A stretch of 64,000 nt of DNA from Zoroaster sp. YZ-2022. Its lineage: Eukaryota; Echinodermata; Asteroidea; Forcipulatida; Zoroasteridae. A program made the translations under genes and the position numbers. The stretch covers positions 1,719,402 through 1,783,401 of the forward strand of contig CM055828.1 in the NCBI GenBank assembly GCA_029582265.1. Direction: 5' to 3'. Below, piece by piece: positions 1 through 10,719 of the stretch. How positions within the stretch are numbered: position 1 is the first letter of the stretch; every line of letters begins with the position of its first letter. A model generated the notes under the pieces. That model did not search any database, was not told where the DNA came from, and saw nothing but the letters and a program-made list of their open reading frames with translations.

Positions 1-2
1 AA

Positions 3-1947
3 GCTCTGGAGGAAACGAAGAAACAACGAGAGAAAGAGAAGAGACAACAAGAGATTGCAGAGCAGAGACGCATACAGGTAAATTTATAAGCAGTATATCC
101 CCATATGCTGATTTTTTTTTTAATAATTTTTTTTATTAAAAGCCATGTGACAGTTTTCTCTTAATGATAACATAAAAACAAACTTTAAAGGTTTCTGTGT
201 TTACTAGTTTACTAGGTAATTTGCAGCTATTTGCATCTCAGGCTGTGAAATATGGTTATTGCTCTCATAATGGCGCTGTGTAATAATGTGACTGAGGTAC
301 ATTGTTAATGTTCTGCCTCTTGTTTACAATATGTAAACCAGCTGTCATAGGGAGAAAGACTAACGTTGTTGTATTCTCTCACATAAGATGGCAAAGGAGG
401 AACTAGAGGATGCTGCTTTGGAGGCAGAGAGAGCGGCTGAAGCTGAGGAGGAGGCTAGAATGATGTTGCAAGATTCAAGACGATTAGCGCGAGAGGAAAG
501 AGAATCCAGGAAGAAAGCTGATACAGAAAGAAGGAAACTGGAAAAAGAAAAACAGCGACAGGAGCGAAGGAAAATGGTGAGTAATTATGGGATGTTTGTA
601 TTCTGTTTTGGCCTGGAAGCTAGGTTAGCATAGATTCTGAATTGGAGGGGGATAGATCATCCTGTCCCCCTTTTTCTGAATTACAATGGGAGTATACACC
701 TCATAACTCATATGAGTATGACTAATTCCTCATCTCAAATTTCCCTTTCAGGAAGAAGCAGCCAGACAGCGGGAACAAGAGATGGCCGAACGTCTCGCCA
801 GCGCAGCTGAGAAGCGTAAAATCCGTGAGGAGGCAGAATGGGAGAGGCAGGATCGGGAACGCATGGAGCAGGAGGAGAGAGAACAAGAGGAAGAAGAGGA
901 AAAACGGAGGCAGGAAGAGGAGGAAGAAAGAATCAGAGAGATGGAGAGAGAGGTGTGCTGTTGTTTGGATTTCATACTAAGCAGCATGTATTTCACACTG
1001 ATCAAAAGTATTTCACACTAAGCAGAATGTATTTTATTCTTTTTGTAGGCTGAGGAGGAGGCCCTCACTCGACTGGTCAAAGAGAGAGAGGAAGCAGAGT
1101 TAAGGATGAGACAAGCTAGAATAGATGCCAAAAAACAATGTCAAGAGGAGGAGAGATTAAGACTTGAAGAGGAAAGAAGGAAGGAAGAGGAGATGGAAAG
1201 ACAAAGGTTGCTTGAAGAAGAGTCGGAGAGAAAAAGACAGCAGGAATTGGAAAGAATTAGAAAGGTCAGTTATGGCTGTAGTTTGGCCACTCTAACTAGA
1301 CATCTTCTCAGATATCTCTATCTTTTTTTAATTGTACTTTGTGATGTTTGTTCAAATAAGATCATTATAAGCCATTATGACTCATACAGCATTAATTAGA
1401 GATTATTCCACTCAGTATGCAGTTTTGCAGCACGTTATTTTGCTAAGCTTTTTATTCTTGTAGTCTTGTATAATGATTGACTGTCGCCCACATAGTTTAT
1501 ACTATCTTTATTCTAGACCCCTTACTCCTCTGTGCTTTAGTTATCATTGCATTAAGCGGATATTTTCATAATTTGTTTGTTTTCTTTAATCTGTTATTTT
1601 GTTCCCTAGTTTGCATATGTTCAAGGTCTTCTCTGATTAAAGCATTTTTCATTTCTTCTTCTTAGATCCAAAGAATAGAAGAAGAGGCTCGCGAGCATGT
1701 TAGGAAACAACTTTCCTACCGTAGATCATGGGCCATCAGACGGAGAGAGTTCAACCAAGGTCAAAGAGATCATCTTAATGGTATGAGACAGACACAGGGA
1801 ATAACACGCCCTTGGGTGTTCTCCTACTACGTCCACTGGCCCAAGGAGAAATACGAGAAAAGGATATTCGTTGCTAAGAAAAAGAATTTCAGACAAAGAC
1901 CAAAACCAAAGCCAAAACCAGAGACAGAAGCTTCAGTAAAGACATAA
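3..1947 (+). CDS. Charged coiled-coil protein, C-terminal half (partial; KIAA2012/DUF4670-like?)
   Basis: Five exons can be read in one frame: 3-77 (5' end outside the window), 388-576, 752-952, 1049-1264 and 1666-1947, ending at TAA. Every internal junction has GT-AG borders (donors gtaaat, gtgagt, gtgtgc, gtcagt) and every intron is phase 0, so the visible part joins to about 320 residues. The first four exons encode an almost uninterrupted Glu/Arg/Lys/Gln-rich helix with hardly any proline or glycine, typical of a long single-helix or coiled-coil segment. The last exon breaks the pattern: it has a globular-looking motif RPWVFSYYVHWP followed by a Lys/Pro-rich tail. That layout resembles vertebrate KIAA2012 (DUF4670) proteins, but I recall that family only roughly. 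Other charged coiled-coil proteins (MAP7-like, trichohyalin-like) remain possible. Function is unknown. Confidence 0.72.
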
Positions 1948-2107
1948 TGGAGCAGGGATAACAATAAATTATGAATGAAAGCAAACTGAACAATTTGAAT
2001 TTGACTAAAATTTAATCTTCATGAACAAACTGTTATGTTTTGATGAACAAAGAAAATGGTGTTGTTTTGAAGTTTACTTGTAATATGAGAAATAATGAAG
2101 CATTGTC

Positions 2108-2113
2108 AATAAA
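2108..2113 (+). terminator. Polyadenylation signal of the coiled-coil gene
   Basis: AATAAA lies 161 bases after the stop codon of the coiled-coil gene, the first canonical signal in a suitable position. This implies a 3'UTR of about 180 nt. Confidence 0.5.
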
Positions 2114-3206
2114 ACATAGTGGTGTATTCTTACATTTTTATTCATAAAACATTGTTTTTGGAAAATTAAACTTTTTACTTGATATATTTTATTAGCAAAT
2201 GAATCGGAGATTAATCTATAAGATTTTGTATTTTAGCTTGTAAAACGGTGAATTATTGACTAAATGTTGCCACATTATGGTAATATCGTTTTTAGCCATT
2301 CATTTCACGGTGAGCCAGGGAGAACAATATATAGGTTCTTTTTGTAGAATCTTATCTTTTTCATGCCATCCTTATAAGTTGAACGAATTTTCACAGTACT
2401 TCATTCTTGTTTACTGCACATCTTAAACTCAATCTAGTCTTGCCACACAATGTACATTTTCAGTTTGTTAGTTTGATAATCTTTTGAAAAAGTGGTACCG
2501 GTACATGAAATATATAATTGCAAAGTAAAATTAACATATGAAGTTTTGATAATATAGTTTTACATCTTATTAAAATCTTATGACAATTATCTAATTATCT
2601 AGTCTTTCAAAGAGCACAAAAGTTTAGTATCTTGTTTCATTCGTAAATGCACATTTTCAGTATCACAGAGTCAACAAAATGTTTAATGTATATTCTAATT
2701 TATTCTCAAATTTGTAATGAATTTGAGATTACAATGTATATTAATATGAATTTCTGTGCAAATGAATGTTCAGCAATGTTGGTGCAATCAAGGATGGATC
2801 TAGGGTGTGGCAGGTAGAAGAACGTGTGGGGAGAAATATGAAAAATTGAGGATTATTGACCCAAACACTGTTTTGTTTTGTGTACGACAAAAAGAACATG
2901 CAAACTCACTTCCTTCATCACCCAGACTCACCCAATGAGAGCAATTTACTTAAACATTCCATAATGATCATAAATATTGTCATGTTCTTTTTTCATTTTA
3001 TTTTAGAGAGGACACTTTTTGTCATAGGGTTGTGGAACATTTTTAGGGTATTTTGCATATTATTTAATTTACATTGTGAAGCTCAAACAAATGGTGAAAG
3101 CATCAACAAATTAACCTTCCATAAAATTAAGACACTTTAAAGAATTATTAAAAACAGATCGAAGCATGTTTTCTTCCTCTGTGGTCGGCATCCTCAATGA
3201 CTAATT
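2114..3206. other. Intergenic, AT-rich
   Basis: Space between two convergent genes (coiled-coil gene on +, phospholipase A2 on -). I see no exon, SINE box or inverted repeat. The phospholipase 3'UTR must lie at the right end, but no canonical AATAAA is obvious on the minus strand within about 100 bases of its stop. Confidence 0.5.
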
Positions 3207-4750
3207 TTAGACGCATGTATCCTTGTCGTGACTGATAAGGGCTGGATTAAAACTGTCACGCTCATCAGCAAAGCATTGCGCTCCCTTGCGGTCACATTCG
3301 CACATGAAGGCCTTACATCTGGCTTCTGTGTCATCGGCAGGGTAGTCTTTCTCGGCCACTGCAATAATAATGATAATTATCCACAATTAATTTCAGAAAA
3401 ATAACTGTTCACAAACATTTAAAATCCATGATCCAGCCCTATTGGCCTTGGCAGCCTACTTCTGTAGCTTAGTTTATGGAGGGCCAGTACGGTCTAGGCT
3501 AATAGGTCCCAGGTTTAAATCTCGATTTCAAAGACAGTATCGTACGATCAGAGCAGCCTTCACGTCAGCAGGGCATGGAATCGGTGTTGAGTTTAAGATG
3601 AGCACAGTGACTGAAAATTACTGGCTCATTTATGCAGCTGTAACGGTAATAGGACTCATGTGGGCTATTATTTTCAGTCACTGAGTTCAATGCCCTTTCA
3701 ATGCCGATTCAATGCCCTGGTGATTGTGACGATATTGTTCCTTTGATTAAAATGTATTCACTGAAAACTACGCATTGTGTACATCGGACTTCTGTATAAG
3801 AATAAATAACAAACAATTCCCCTATAATACTTATGATGTACTTACTGCATTCGATTGCGCAGTTTCCTGAGCTGTCGGTGTATTCTGTATACTTATAATT
3901 GATTGTGTATGTATCGAACCATCCACACCCAATGTCTGCTTTTGTAGCATCGTCATAGCATTGATCATGAACCACACAGCATCTGCAACAGTAACAAGCA
4001 AAACTTAATAAGAAAGTCAACACAAACACCAAATGGCATGCCTAATAAATAAGGCCTACATGCTTTTATTTCATGCATCCGTTTCTAGCTTGTTTCGTGT
4101 ATTTTTTCAGGGATTGATCGTAAATTATGAGGCTTATATCATGCCAGCTTTTGTGAATTATAAAATCGGCCTGTGTAGATCTTTCCTTTAGGCCATAGAG
4201 ATTTGTTTTGCAAAGGAAGCAATGAATGACATTGAAGTTACCTGTCCGTAGCATCAATTGGATGGCCACTTCCACCATAACCGCAGAAGCAGCCGTAGTC
4301 AGTATAATGGGCCATTTGGAAGTAATTGACGTTTCCAAGACACCTGATCATACTTCCAAAGTCAAGAAGACCATTGAGATTTTGGACAGCCATAGCATCT
4401 ACAAGGAAAATGAACAAAAATGTCATTTAAAATGTGACATTTTTGGGATTTGTCACTGGCAGAATATACACAGGGACACGGTTGGGAACATCCTGCAATG
4501 TCGCTTGTTTTTTCGAAACCGACAATCTTTTATAACCACTTGCATGATATTTTGTATCGTCTGCGCACACGTGTTAAAGTTCTTACTCTTGACGTTACGT
4601 CGCATTCTCTTGACGTTACAATATTCACATTTAGACTTAGGAATCGGTCTTAGAAGTGAACTCTTTAAAATAATTATGTACAAATCAATAAACGTTGTAC
4701 TTACTCGCAAAAGCAACAAATGTTGCGAGAACAAGTACACATCTCATCAT
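3207..4750 (-). CDS. Secreted phospholipase A2 (group I/II-like), complete
   Basis: Four exons on the minus strand: 4705-4750, 4242-4398, 3846-3982 and 3207-3358. They sum to 492 nt (163 residues plus stop) and remain in frame through three GT-AG introns. Residues 1-17 form a hydrophobic signal peptide. The calcium-binding loop [11 protein letters not shown] is in exon 2. The catalytic segment [14 protein letters not shown] (His-Asp pair, split by intron 2) opens exon 3, and the last exon has [11 protein letters not shown] with the Asp that completes the His-Asp dyad. The many cysteines fit the disulfide-rich secreted fold. Family members hydrolyse the sn-2 ester of phospholipids in a Ca2+-dependent reaction; roles include digestion and defence. 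All key residues are present, so it should be active. The exact group is not settled, although exon order and length are ordinary for group I. Confidence 0.93.
3465..3545 (+). repeat. tRNA-like SINE head (degenerate) in phospholipase intron 3
   Basis: An A-box-like stretch (GTAGCTTAGTTTATGG, from about 3465) is followed about 45 bases later by a B-box-like CCCAGGTTTAAATCTCG. Spacing suits a tRNA-derived SINE promoter, but the boxes have drifted. It sits in the intron at 3359-3845, in the sense opposite to the gene. It could equally be chance similarity. Confidence 0.3.
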
Positions 4751-4834
4751 GGTATCTGTCTGGATTCTTGTCGTTTGAAGTGGTCGCACGGCTTAGCTCA
4801 CAGTCACAGCAATCTCCAGAACAGTCACAGACGA

Positions 4835-4872
4835 AATGACTGAAGCAATCATATTTTTTACTGCTATTTATA
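4835..4872 (-). promoter_or_regulatory. TATA box plus initiator of the phospholipase A2 gene
   Basis: On the minus strand TATAAATA occupies 4872-4865, and a TCAGTC initiator has its A at 4841, 31 bases after the first T of the TATA box. This is the textbook spacing. It predicts transcription starting near 4841 and a 91-nt 5'UTR before the ATG at 4750, with no extra 5' exon. Confidence 0.6.
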
Positions 4873-4879
4873 TATTTGT

Positions 4880-5640
4880 ATGCCTTTGTTTCATATAATT
4901 CCCAAGTTTCGAGTAACCATTTTTTGATAACATAAAAACAACCGTGCATTCTAAAGAACACAATACACCAATCCAGATTGACAATAGTCCCCACCCACCT
5001 GAAAATTGATAACTACAGTCTTGCACCAAGACAATGATGAGAAATTTATTCACAGAATTGCCATTTTTTTTATTGGTTAAACTGTAATGTGTGATTGACA
5101 AGCCGGATAGTGTAATTGTTTTGAATCAATTCATAGTTGATAGTCTAGTGGTTAGGCCTAAATGTTGAAGATAATTGGAAACTTAGGTAAACGTTCTTAT
5201 CTTAATCATAGATATGAATATAACTGTCTTTCGTTATAAATAATCAATAGTATTTGATAGGGTTTAAACAAAATCAAAGGTATACAATTGAACTGACGTC
5301 CCTTTCGCATTGTTCATTAAGCCATTGAAAACTTAAAGGCATATTATTGAAAAATGAAATCTTAAATGCCTATCATTGAAAAATTTTAGAAAGTCATGTC
5401 AGATCCGATTCTTTAGACTTATCTTTGACGTTTTGTGGTTGCTGAAAAATGTCACAATGCAATATTTTTGTTATTATACATTATCCGTTTCCATCTGGCT
5501 CCTCTCATAATTGTTTAGCCTGTTTGTTATTAACAAAATAATTACACACAAAAGTGGTTTGACTTAAAAAGCGCCCCAAGCGGTGGAAAGTATTTTCAAA
5601 GACAAATCTTTACCAAGTTTAATGAACATTGATCAGATTT
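4880..5640. other. Upstream of phospholipase A2; nothing recognised
   Basis: AT-rich sequence upstream of the phospholipase promoter. Short ORFs here lie on unstructured sequence and show no family similarity. Confidence 0.5.
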
Positions 5641-5643
5641 GTG

Positions 5644-6245
5644 TATGATGCATCTGATAAACGAGCTTAGGCTATGTTATTTTAGCGCCCTGTAACCTAC
5701 ACTGTAAAATATTTAATGTAACATTTAACAGTAAATTAATGGCAGCACTGGCGCCAGTAACATACTGTAAAAAATATCATATAATTACATTAGTGTAGTG
5801 TATAAAACAACATTGTAATTTACTGTTGCTCACTCTGACTGTAAGTTACTGTTTTAATGAGTCAACAGTATTATACTGAAAGTCAACACTTTCTTTACAA
5901 GCTACTGTAAATTCTAAAACAGTGCCGGGCGTACTGTTAGTGTTATATTGACGGTAATTTATTGAACCCCCGTAAATGAAATAATAGTATTATACTGTAA
6001 TATCAACAATAATCTACTGACAGTTTTTAAATTACTGTTTTAGCCTATGCTGTGATACAAACACTTACAGCGTCACTGAAATACGATGAGTCATTTTCAA
6101 CTTCTATATTGGTGTTAATTTCTGTTCTTGTAAATGGAAGTTGCCATAATTGGTACCAGTATCATTGTCAGTTAATTTTTGAAAATGTTACAGTATGATG
6201 CATCTGATAAAAGAGCTTATGTTATTTTAATGCCCTATAACCTAT
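5644..6245. mobile_element. ACTGTAA-rich insertion flanked by a 55-bp direct repeat
   Basis: The words at 5644-5699 (tatgatgcatctgataaa ... gccctgtaacct) recur imperfectly at 6193-6243. Between them the sequence is packed with ACTGTAA/TTACAGT words, roughly a dozen in 350 bases, of the kind found in small nonautonomous transposons. The flanking duplication is too long for an ordinary target-site duplication. It may be part of a compound repeat, or the product of unequal exchange. A related end, acactgtaaaaa, appears again near 63400. Confidence 0.45.
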
Positions 6246-7492
6246 AGATGGAGGAATATTGTGCCCTGTGGAATTGAGAGCGCAAAATATAAAATACAAA
6301 ATAGGCCCACTATTTAATTTTACGGATTGGCAAAGTACACGCACAAATAATTAAACATTGCTTAAAACGATATGTCGGATAATTCAGTTGTTTAATTATT
6401 TGTTAAAAAAGCAAAAGCACAATCTATTTCATGACAGTTTTACAATAAACCAATTCAGTACAGTGAATAAAATATCGATGAATACAAATCTGGAAAGCAT
6501 GCGGTCAAAGGCCTCGCTTTTGTAAACAAAGGACGAGAGAGGCTTGGGCAATGGATTTTTTCAGGAGATTTAAAGCCCGGCCATACTTAAAGTTAAAAAA
6601 AAAAGATTTTCTATTCTGAGCAAAAGTATTTAAAGAAAGATATACTGACAAACTGTCAGCGCGATCCTTAAATATTAAGGCCCCTTCTACATTAAATGGC
6701 AGTGTACACTATTTTTGTAAAATGTCTGTAAATTTATTGCTTATAATAAAACAGAAACATGTAAAGAAATAACATATGTTAGTTTTAGCTTATTTCATTT
6801 TGCTTATTCATTCTAATGAATCATCGGCCAGTGATACATTTCGGATAAAATGGTTTTCTTAAAAATTATAAAATGTCAGAATAACTTTACTAAGTTAGCT
6901 TTATTTAGATATTCTCTCAATTTCTTGTCGGGTATTTATCAGTAGTGTACACCCCCTTTCAAACGAATTAAAGATCTAATACTTCATTGACTTTGGTAAC
7001 AATAAAAAGCAAAACAACCAATGTTATACCAATAAATATCAGCACAAATTATTGGTGGGCCACGAAAACAGTGAAATTAATTTTAATTACATAATTTTAT
7101 CCGTGAGGAAAATTTAGTAGGCCTATAACTCGGTTTGATTACCCCCAACACAAAAAGTAAAAAAATCATTCAAAAGCCTGACACTAACAATTATTCAAAT
7201 AATTTGCAGTTGAGTATTACTTGTACATAGAATCTACAAAATTTCAATAAAAGACGAGTTCTACAAAATAATAATACAATATTACAATTTAACATTTAGA
7301 ATTGCTTCTTTTAGTGTTTTTACACCCAATGCAGGTGCAACATTGAGTAAATTTTCTTATTAATCAGACAATTATATTTTGATTGTAACTATTTTATACA
7401 AAATCTGACAATAGAACAACTATGAAGTGTTATAAATTTAGAATTAGCTGTTGCAAACTGCTTACCAACCTAAAGGACCTGTAGTATAAATG
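6246..7492. other. Intergenic, AT-rich; nothing recognised
   Basis: No exon with flanking splice sites, no SINE boxes and no clear repeat were found in this stretch. Confidence 0.5.
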
Positions 7493-7603
7493 CAAAATAA
7501 ATATTATTGGCCTTACGTTTCAAAGGCAAAGTGAGTTTGCCTTGTTTGAGAATTAGAAAGAACCTGCTAGGTTCGAAACGTAAGGCCAATAACATTTATT
7601 TTG
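7493..7603 (+). ncRNA. Three-way-junction structure, possible degenerate hammerhead ribozyme
   Basis: Positions 7493-7521 and 7575-7603 are complementary over 29 nt with one wobble-type difference. Inside, AAGGCAAA (7523-7530) pairs with TTTGCCTT (7536-7543) around a 5-nt loop, and AACCT pairs with AGGTT around GCT (7561-7573), directly followed by CGAAACG. The order (closing stem, hairpin, linker, hairpin, CGAAAC, closing stem) is that of a type III hammerhead ribozyme. The linker has no exact CTGATGA, only a GA-rich stretch (TAGAAAGA) before the second hairpin, so self-cleavage is doubtful. Such structures occur at the ends of Penelope-like and retrozyme-like elements; a plain inverted-repeat MITE is the simple alternative. 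Confidence 0.4.
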
Positions 7604-9411
7604 TATTATAAATTTACTAAAATCTACAGAAAATGACACGAAATTTCGCGGTCCGTACAAATATATGTAACAATATAGGCCTACATGTTATCTGCAATTG
7701 TTGCAGTACATAAAATGTAATAGTATTTCATCATTTACTGTTTACGAGATGACCGACGATTTTAACGTACGATTTTAACAATTAAACCTACAGGGGTGGT
7801 TTAAGGAAAAATATTTCGCTTCAAGTTTTGTCTGCAACCAACTTGGTTCCGGCATTATTACGATTTCAGATTTTCGGAAATTAAACAAATTCCCGTCAAA
7901 TTTTACCTGTTGTCGTTTAATTGTTGAAAACTGTAGCTTGCCTTCTTGGTATCCAAACCCCGACATATTTATAATCATATTTTTGATTTTATTTTCTGCC
8001 TAATTATCATTCAATATAATGTACCGAGTTGGTGACTGGATATTACGAATGTGCAATTTTCGTTTTATTGAATGTGCATTATTTTACTCATTTAAATGGT
8101 GAATTGGTCGTCCAATGGATCCAACTGGGGTAGGGTAAACTCACTATAACAAGTGTTGCATAATAATGACAACTTTCGGCAAGGCGCATGCAGGCAACCC
8201 TATCTAAACCACAAATTTAGATCAAATTCACCACAACCAACTGAAAATTAATTAGATCGCCATAAGTTTGGCAGTACAGTACAACACCGCTTACGAATAC
8301 TCCACTATATCGAATAATTAATTACAATAACTTTCCCTTGTATCCTGTATCTCTATTGCCATTGAAGCCTTGAATCGCAACCACGATGGTATACTGTTAG
8401 GTTATGATGACGCTCGGTATACAGCGACGTTTCATCCCAGTTGACCTCTGTCATCATGCAGCAGCCATCTTGGTTTTCTTCCAGGCTTCCAGGTGCAGAT
8501 AAAAGTGCCTATTAATTATACATGTTATGCATGACAACCATTGTTAGGGCCGTAGTCTTGCATTCAGGGACTGCTGAAGATGACAAAAGCAGTGATACAT
8601 TTCTGTAAACCAACAACTTCTACTATTCACTTGTGGGTTGGATGCGACATCACATTACTCCTTAATTGTATAAAAACGACTCAACTTGCGGTTAGTACCG
8701 AAAGTTTAATCATGGAGGAGTTCCTTCCTCCATGGTTTAATAAACGACATCGTGAATGGGTAGGTTACCATTACGTCAGTATTTAGTGCAAAACATTCTC
8801 TCTGCGGACCAGTCGGGGAACCAAGCTATACCGGCTACAGTTTAGACGACATCGATCGAATGGTATTATAAGCTAGATTTATGACCTCCATAATGTTCGC
8901 TTAATACCGTTCAGCTCAATTTCAATTACTTCGGTAATGATTGTCAGTCTCAGTCCATGCCACTATGTAGGCAGATAGGCCTAATTGTGTAATGCGATAA
9001 GTGGCAAACACCTCGACAGATATTCACTGCATGGAAAAACCCTCATACCAATAAACTACATTTCATTTCCAATCATATGGAGTACCTCACATCAGAGTCG
9101 TCTGTCTTAAAGAGATCCGAACACAATCCTCCTTTATGATGCTGCACGTAGAAGATTTTAAGAACCTGTAGGATTAGCGGAAGTGTTTAACTGACGAATA
9201 GTAAGATCTCGGACATTATTCTGACGTTCAAATCCACTGGCCTGCAATTTATGTTTTACCATTTCAAAGCTTTTGGTTTTTCAGCTCCTGTCAGCATGTT
9301 GTTGCATTGCTCCTCGAAAAAATATTCCAATAAAGTGAATTTTGAAGAAAACAGAGCACTATACTTTTAAGCAATCTGAGTCCGTCTCGTGCAGTGGTGA
9401 AATATGAGGTA
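7604..9411. other. Downstream of the PTB gene; nothing recognised
   Basis: Contains the 3'UTR of the PTB-domain gene (minus strand) at its right end. Short ORFs at 7775-7978 and 8580-8786 have no splice context or recognisable family. Confidence 0.45.
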
Positions 9412-10136
9412 TCAAGACACCGCCTCAATCATTGGAGTAGTCTCCGGCTGAACATGTTGCTCCAAGGCGGCAAGTTTACCCCGGAAGTCATCACAGATGA
9501 CCTGTGCCCTCTTAGAGCGGAATATCACCTCTCTCGTGTTGAGAACATTGTCGAAGTCCAGGAGCTCGACGGTGAACACACGTTTGGCCTGGCCGAAGCG
9601 TTTGAAATCTTGAAGGGGCCATTCAAAGTTATTCTTGGCACCCATGAAGCACAGGTGGGTGGGGGTCACCTTCAGCTCACCTGTACCCAAATATAACACA
9701 AGTTGAAACATTCATAAAGACTTTTCAATCTTCGCTACAAAACTGCAGAGTAGGCTATAACGTTAGACCGTGATAACCCACTTCGGCATACCTAAGAAGA
9801 TGGGTGGGTGCACAGGAATTACCAACAGTGTAATATGAAGAGGAACAATAATTGTTTTTTTGTGGAATGAGAATTTCGTCTAACTCCAAAATAAGTAAGA
9901 AAATAAAGCTTGACCCTGAACCAAAATCGGCATGTCAGAATACAACATTAGCATATATTAATCCTCAGGTCAGACTTTAGGCAGTGCGGAACTGAAGGGG
10001 AGGGGTAGTGTAATTATAAACCTATACGGTCATTGTAAATATACTTGCCTCTGTCGAATTTTTTTCTTATGTCTTCGCCGAAAATATCCACTTTATAGGC
10101 ATCATCAGACCCGTTGGTGCTCTGCTGTCCTCCCAT
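9412..10136 (-). CDS. Minimal IRS-type PTB domain protein with myristoylation-type N-terminus
   Basis: Two exons on the minus strand: 10049-10136 (29 codons plus 1 nt) and 9412-9680, which join to 118 residues plus TGA. The protein starts MGGQQSTNGS, fitting N-myristoylation of Gly2, and the ATG has a strong context (cacc ATG G). An in-frame ATG six codons upstream is possible but would bury the glycine. Residues 14-107 look like an IRS/FRS2/DOK-type PTB domain: a VDIFGEDIRKKF opening, GELKVTPTHLCFMG, the W50-containing FEWPLQDFKRFG strand, VFTVEL, REVIFRSKRAQ, and a C-terminal helix CDDFRGKLAALEQHV. Such domains bind NPxY-type tails of receptors. The usual long tyrosine-bearing tail of FRS2 or DOK is missing. 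The intron has a GC donor (GAG|GCAAGT), because the nearby GT would create an immediate stop. A plausible acceptor at 10173 suggests an upstream noncoding exon. Confidence 0.8.
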
Positions 10137-10172
10137 GGTGAACGAAATGATCATCGGCCGATAACAGGAATC

Positions 10173-10719
10173 CTAAAGAAAAGAATAAAATACAAAGATA
10201 TAAAACTAATTCGACTCCTGCCTTGTAGTAAGTATAAGTACATGTATATCGCAGAGTTTTTAATCAGGACGTAAACTATCAAGAGAATAAAATAGTGGAC
10301 TGAGCGGCTCCCCGCAGCAGTGTGCCGATGACGTCGGGTGAGTCAGCAAATGCCCTGGACGGCTGAGCGCTGCAGCGGTACATATTCAACGCCAACCTTT
10401 AATAATGTTGTTTGTACATAATGTACATATCAACCGTGTTCGTTTTAATGGTGGCAAGTAGACCTACATGTATTACAGATTCACTACTCGAATAAAGGGG
10501 TCCATATAATGTACGTGCCATGGAGTATGAATTTCCGCTTTTCATAAAGCGAGGTCACACATGTATTTCAAATCTTTGTTTGTTCATTATCGATATCTTG
10601 TGCATCACCGTTATACCGCAAAGCTTGTATTAGAATACTGAGTATAACATAATTATACACACAAAGAGGGCAAAATAATAACAGCATACAGCAGTGGTAA
10701 TGTTGTTACAGCTGCTTCT
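10173..10719. other. Upstream intron or flank of the PTB gene
   Basis: On the minus strand ttctttag ends just 5' of the coding exon, so this stretch is probably intron leading to a distant 5' noncoding exon. No other feature is visible apart from a GC-richer patch at 10300-10380. Confidence 0.35.

Noticed and set aside
4226..4843. 205-codon plus-strand frame
   Set aside because: Antisense to exons 1-2 and intron 1 of the phospholipase A2 gene, whose exons are strongly supported on the minus strand.
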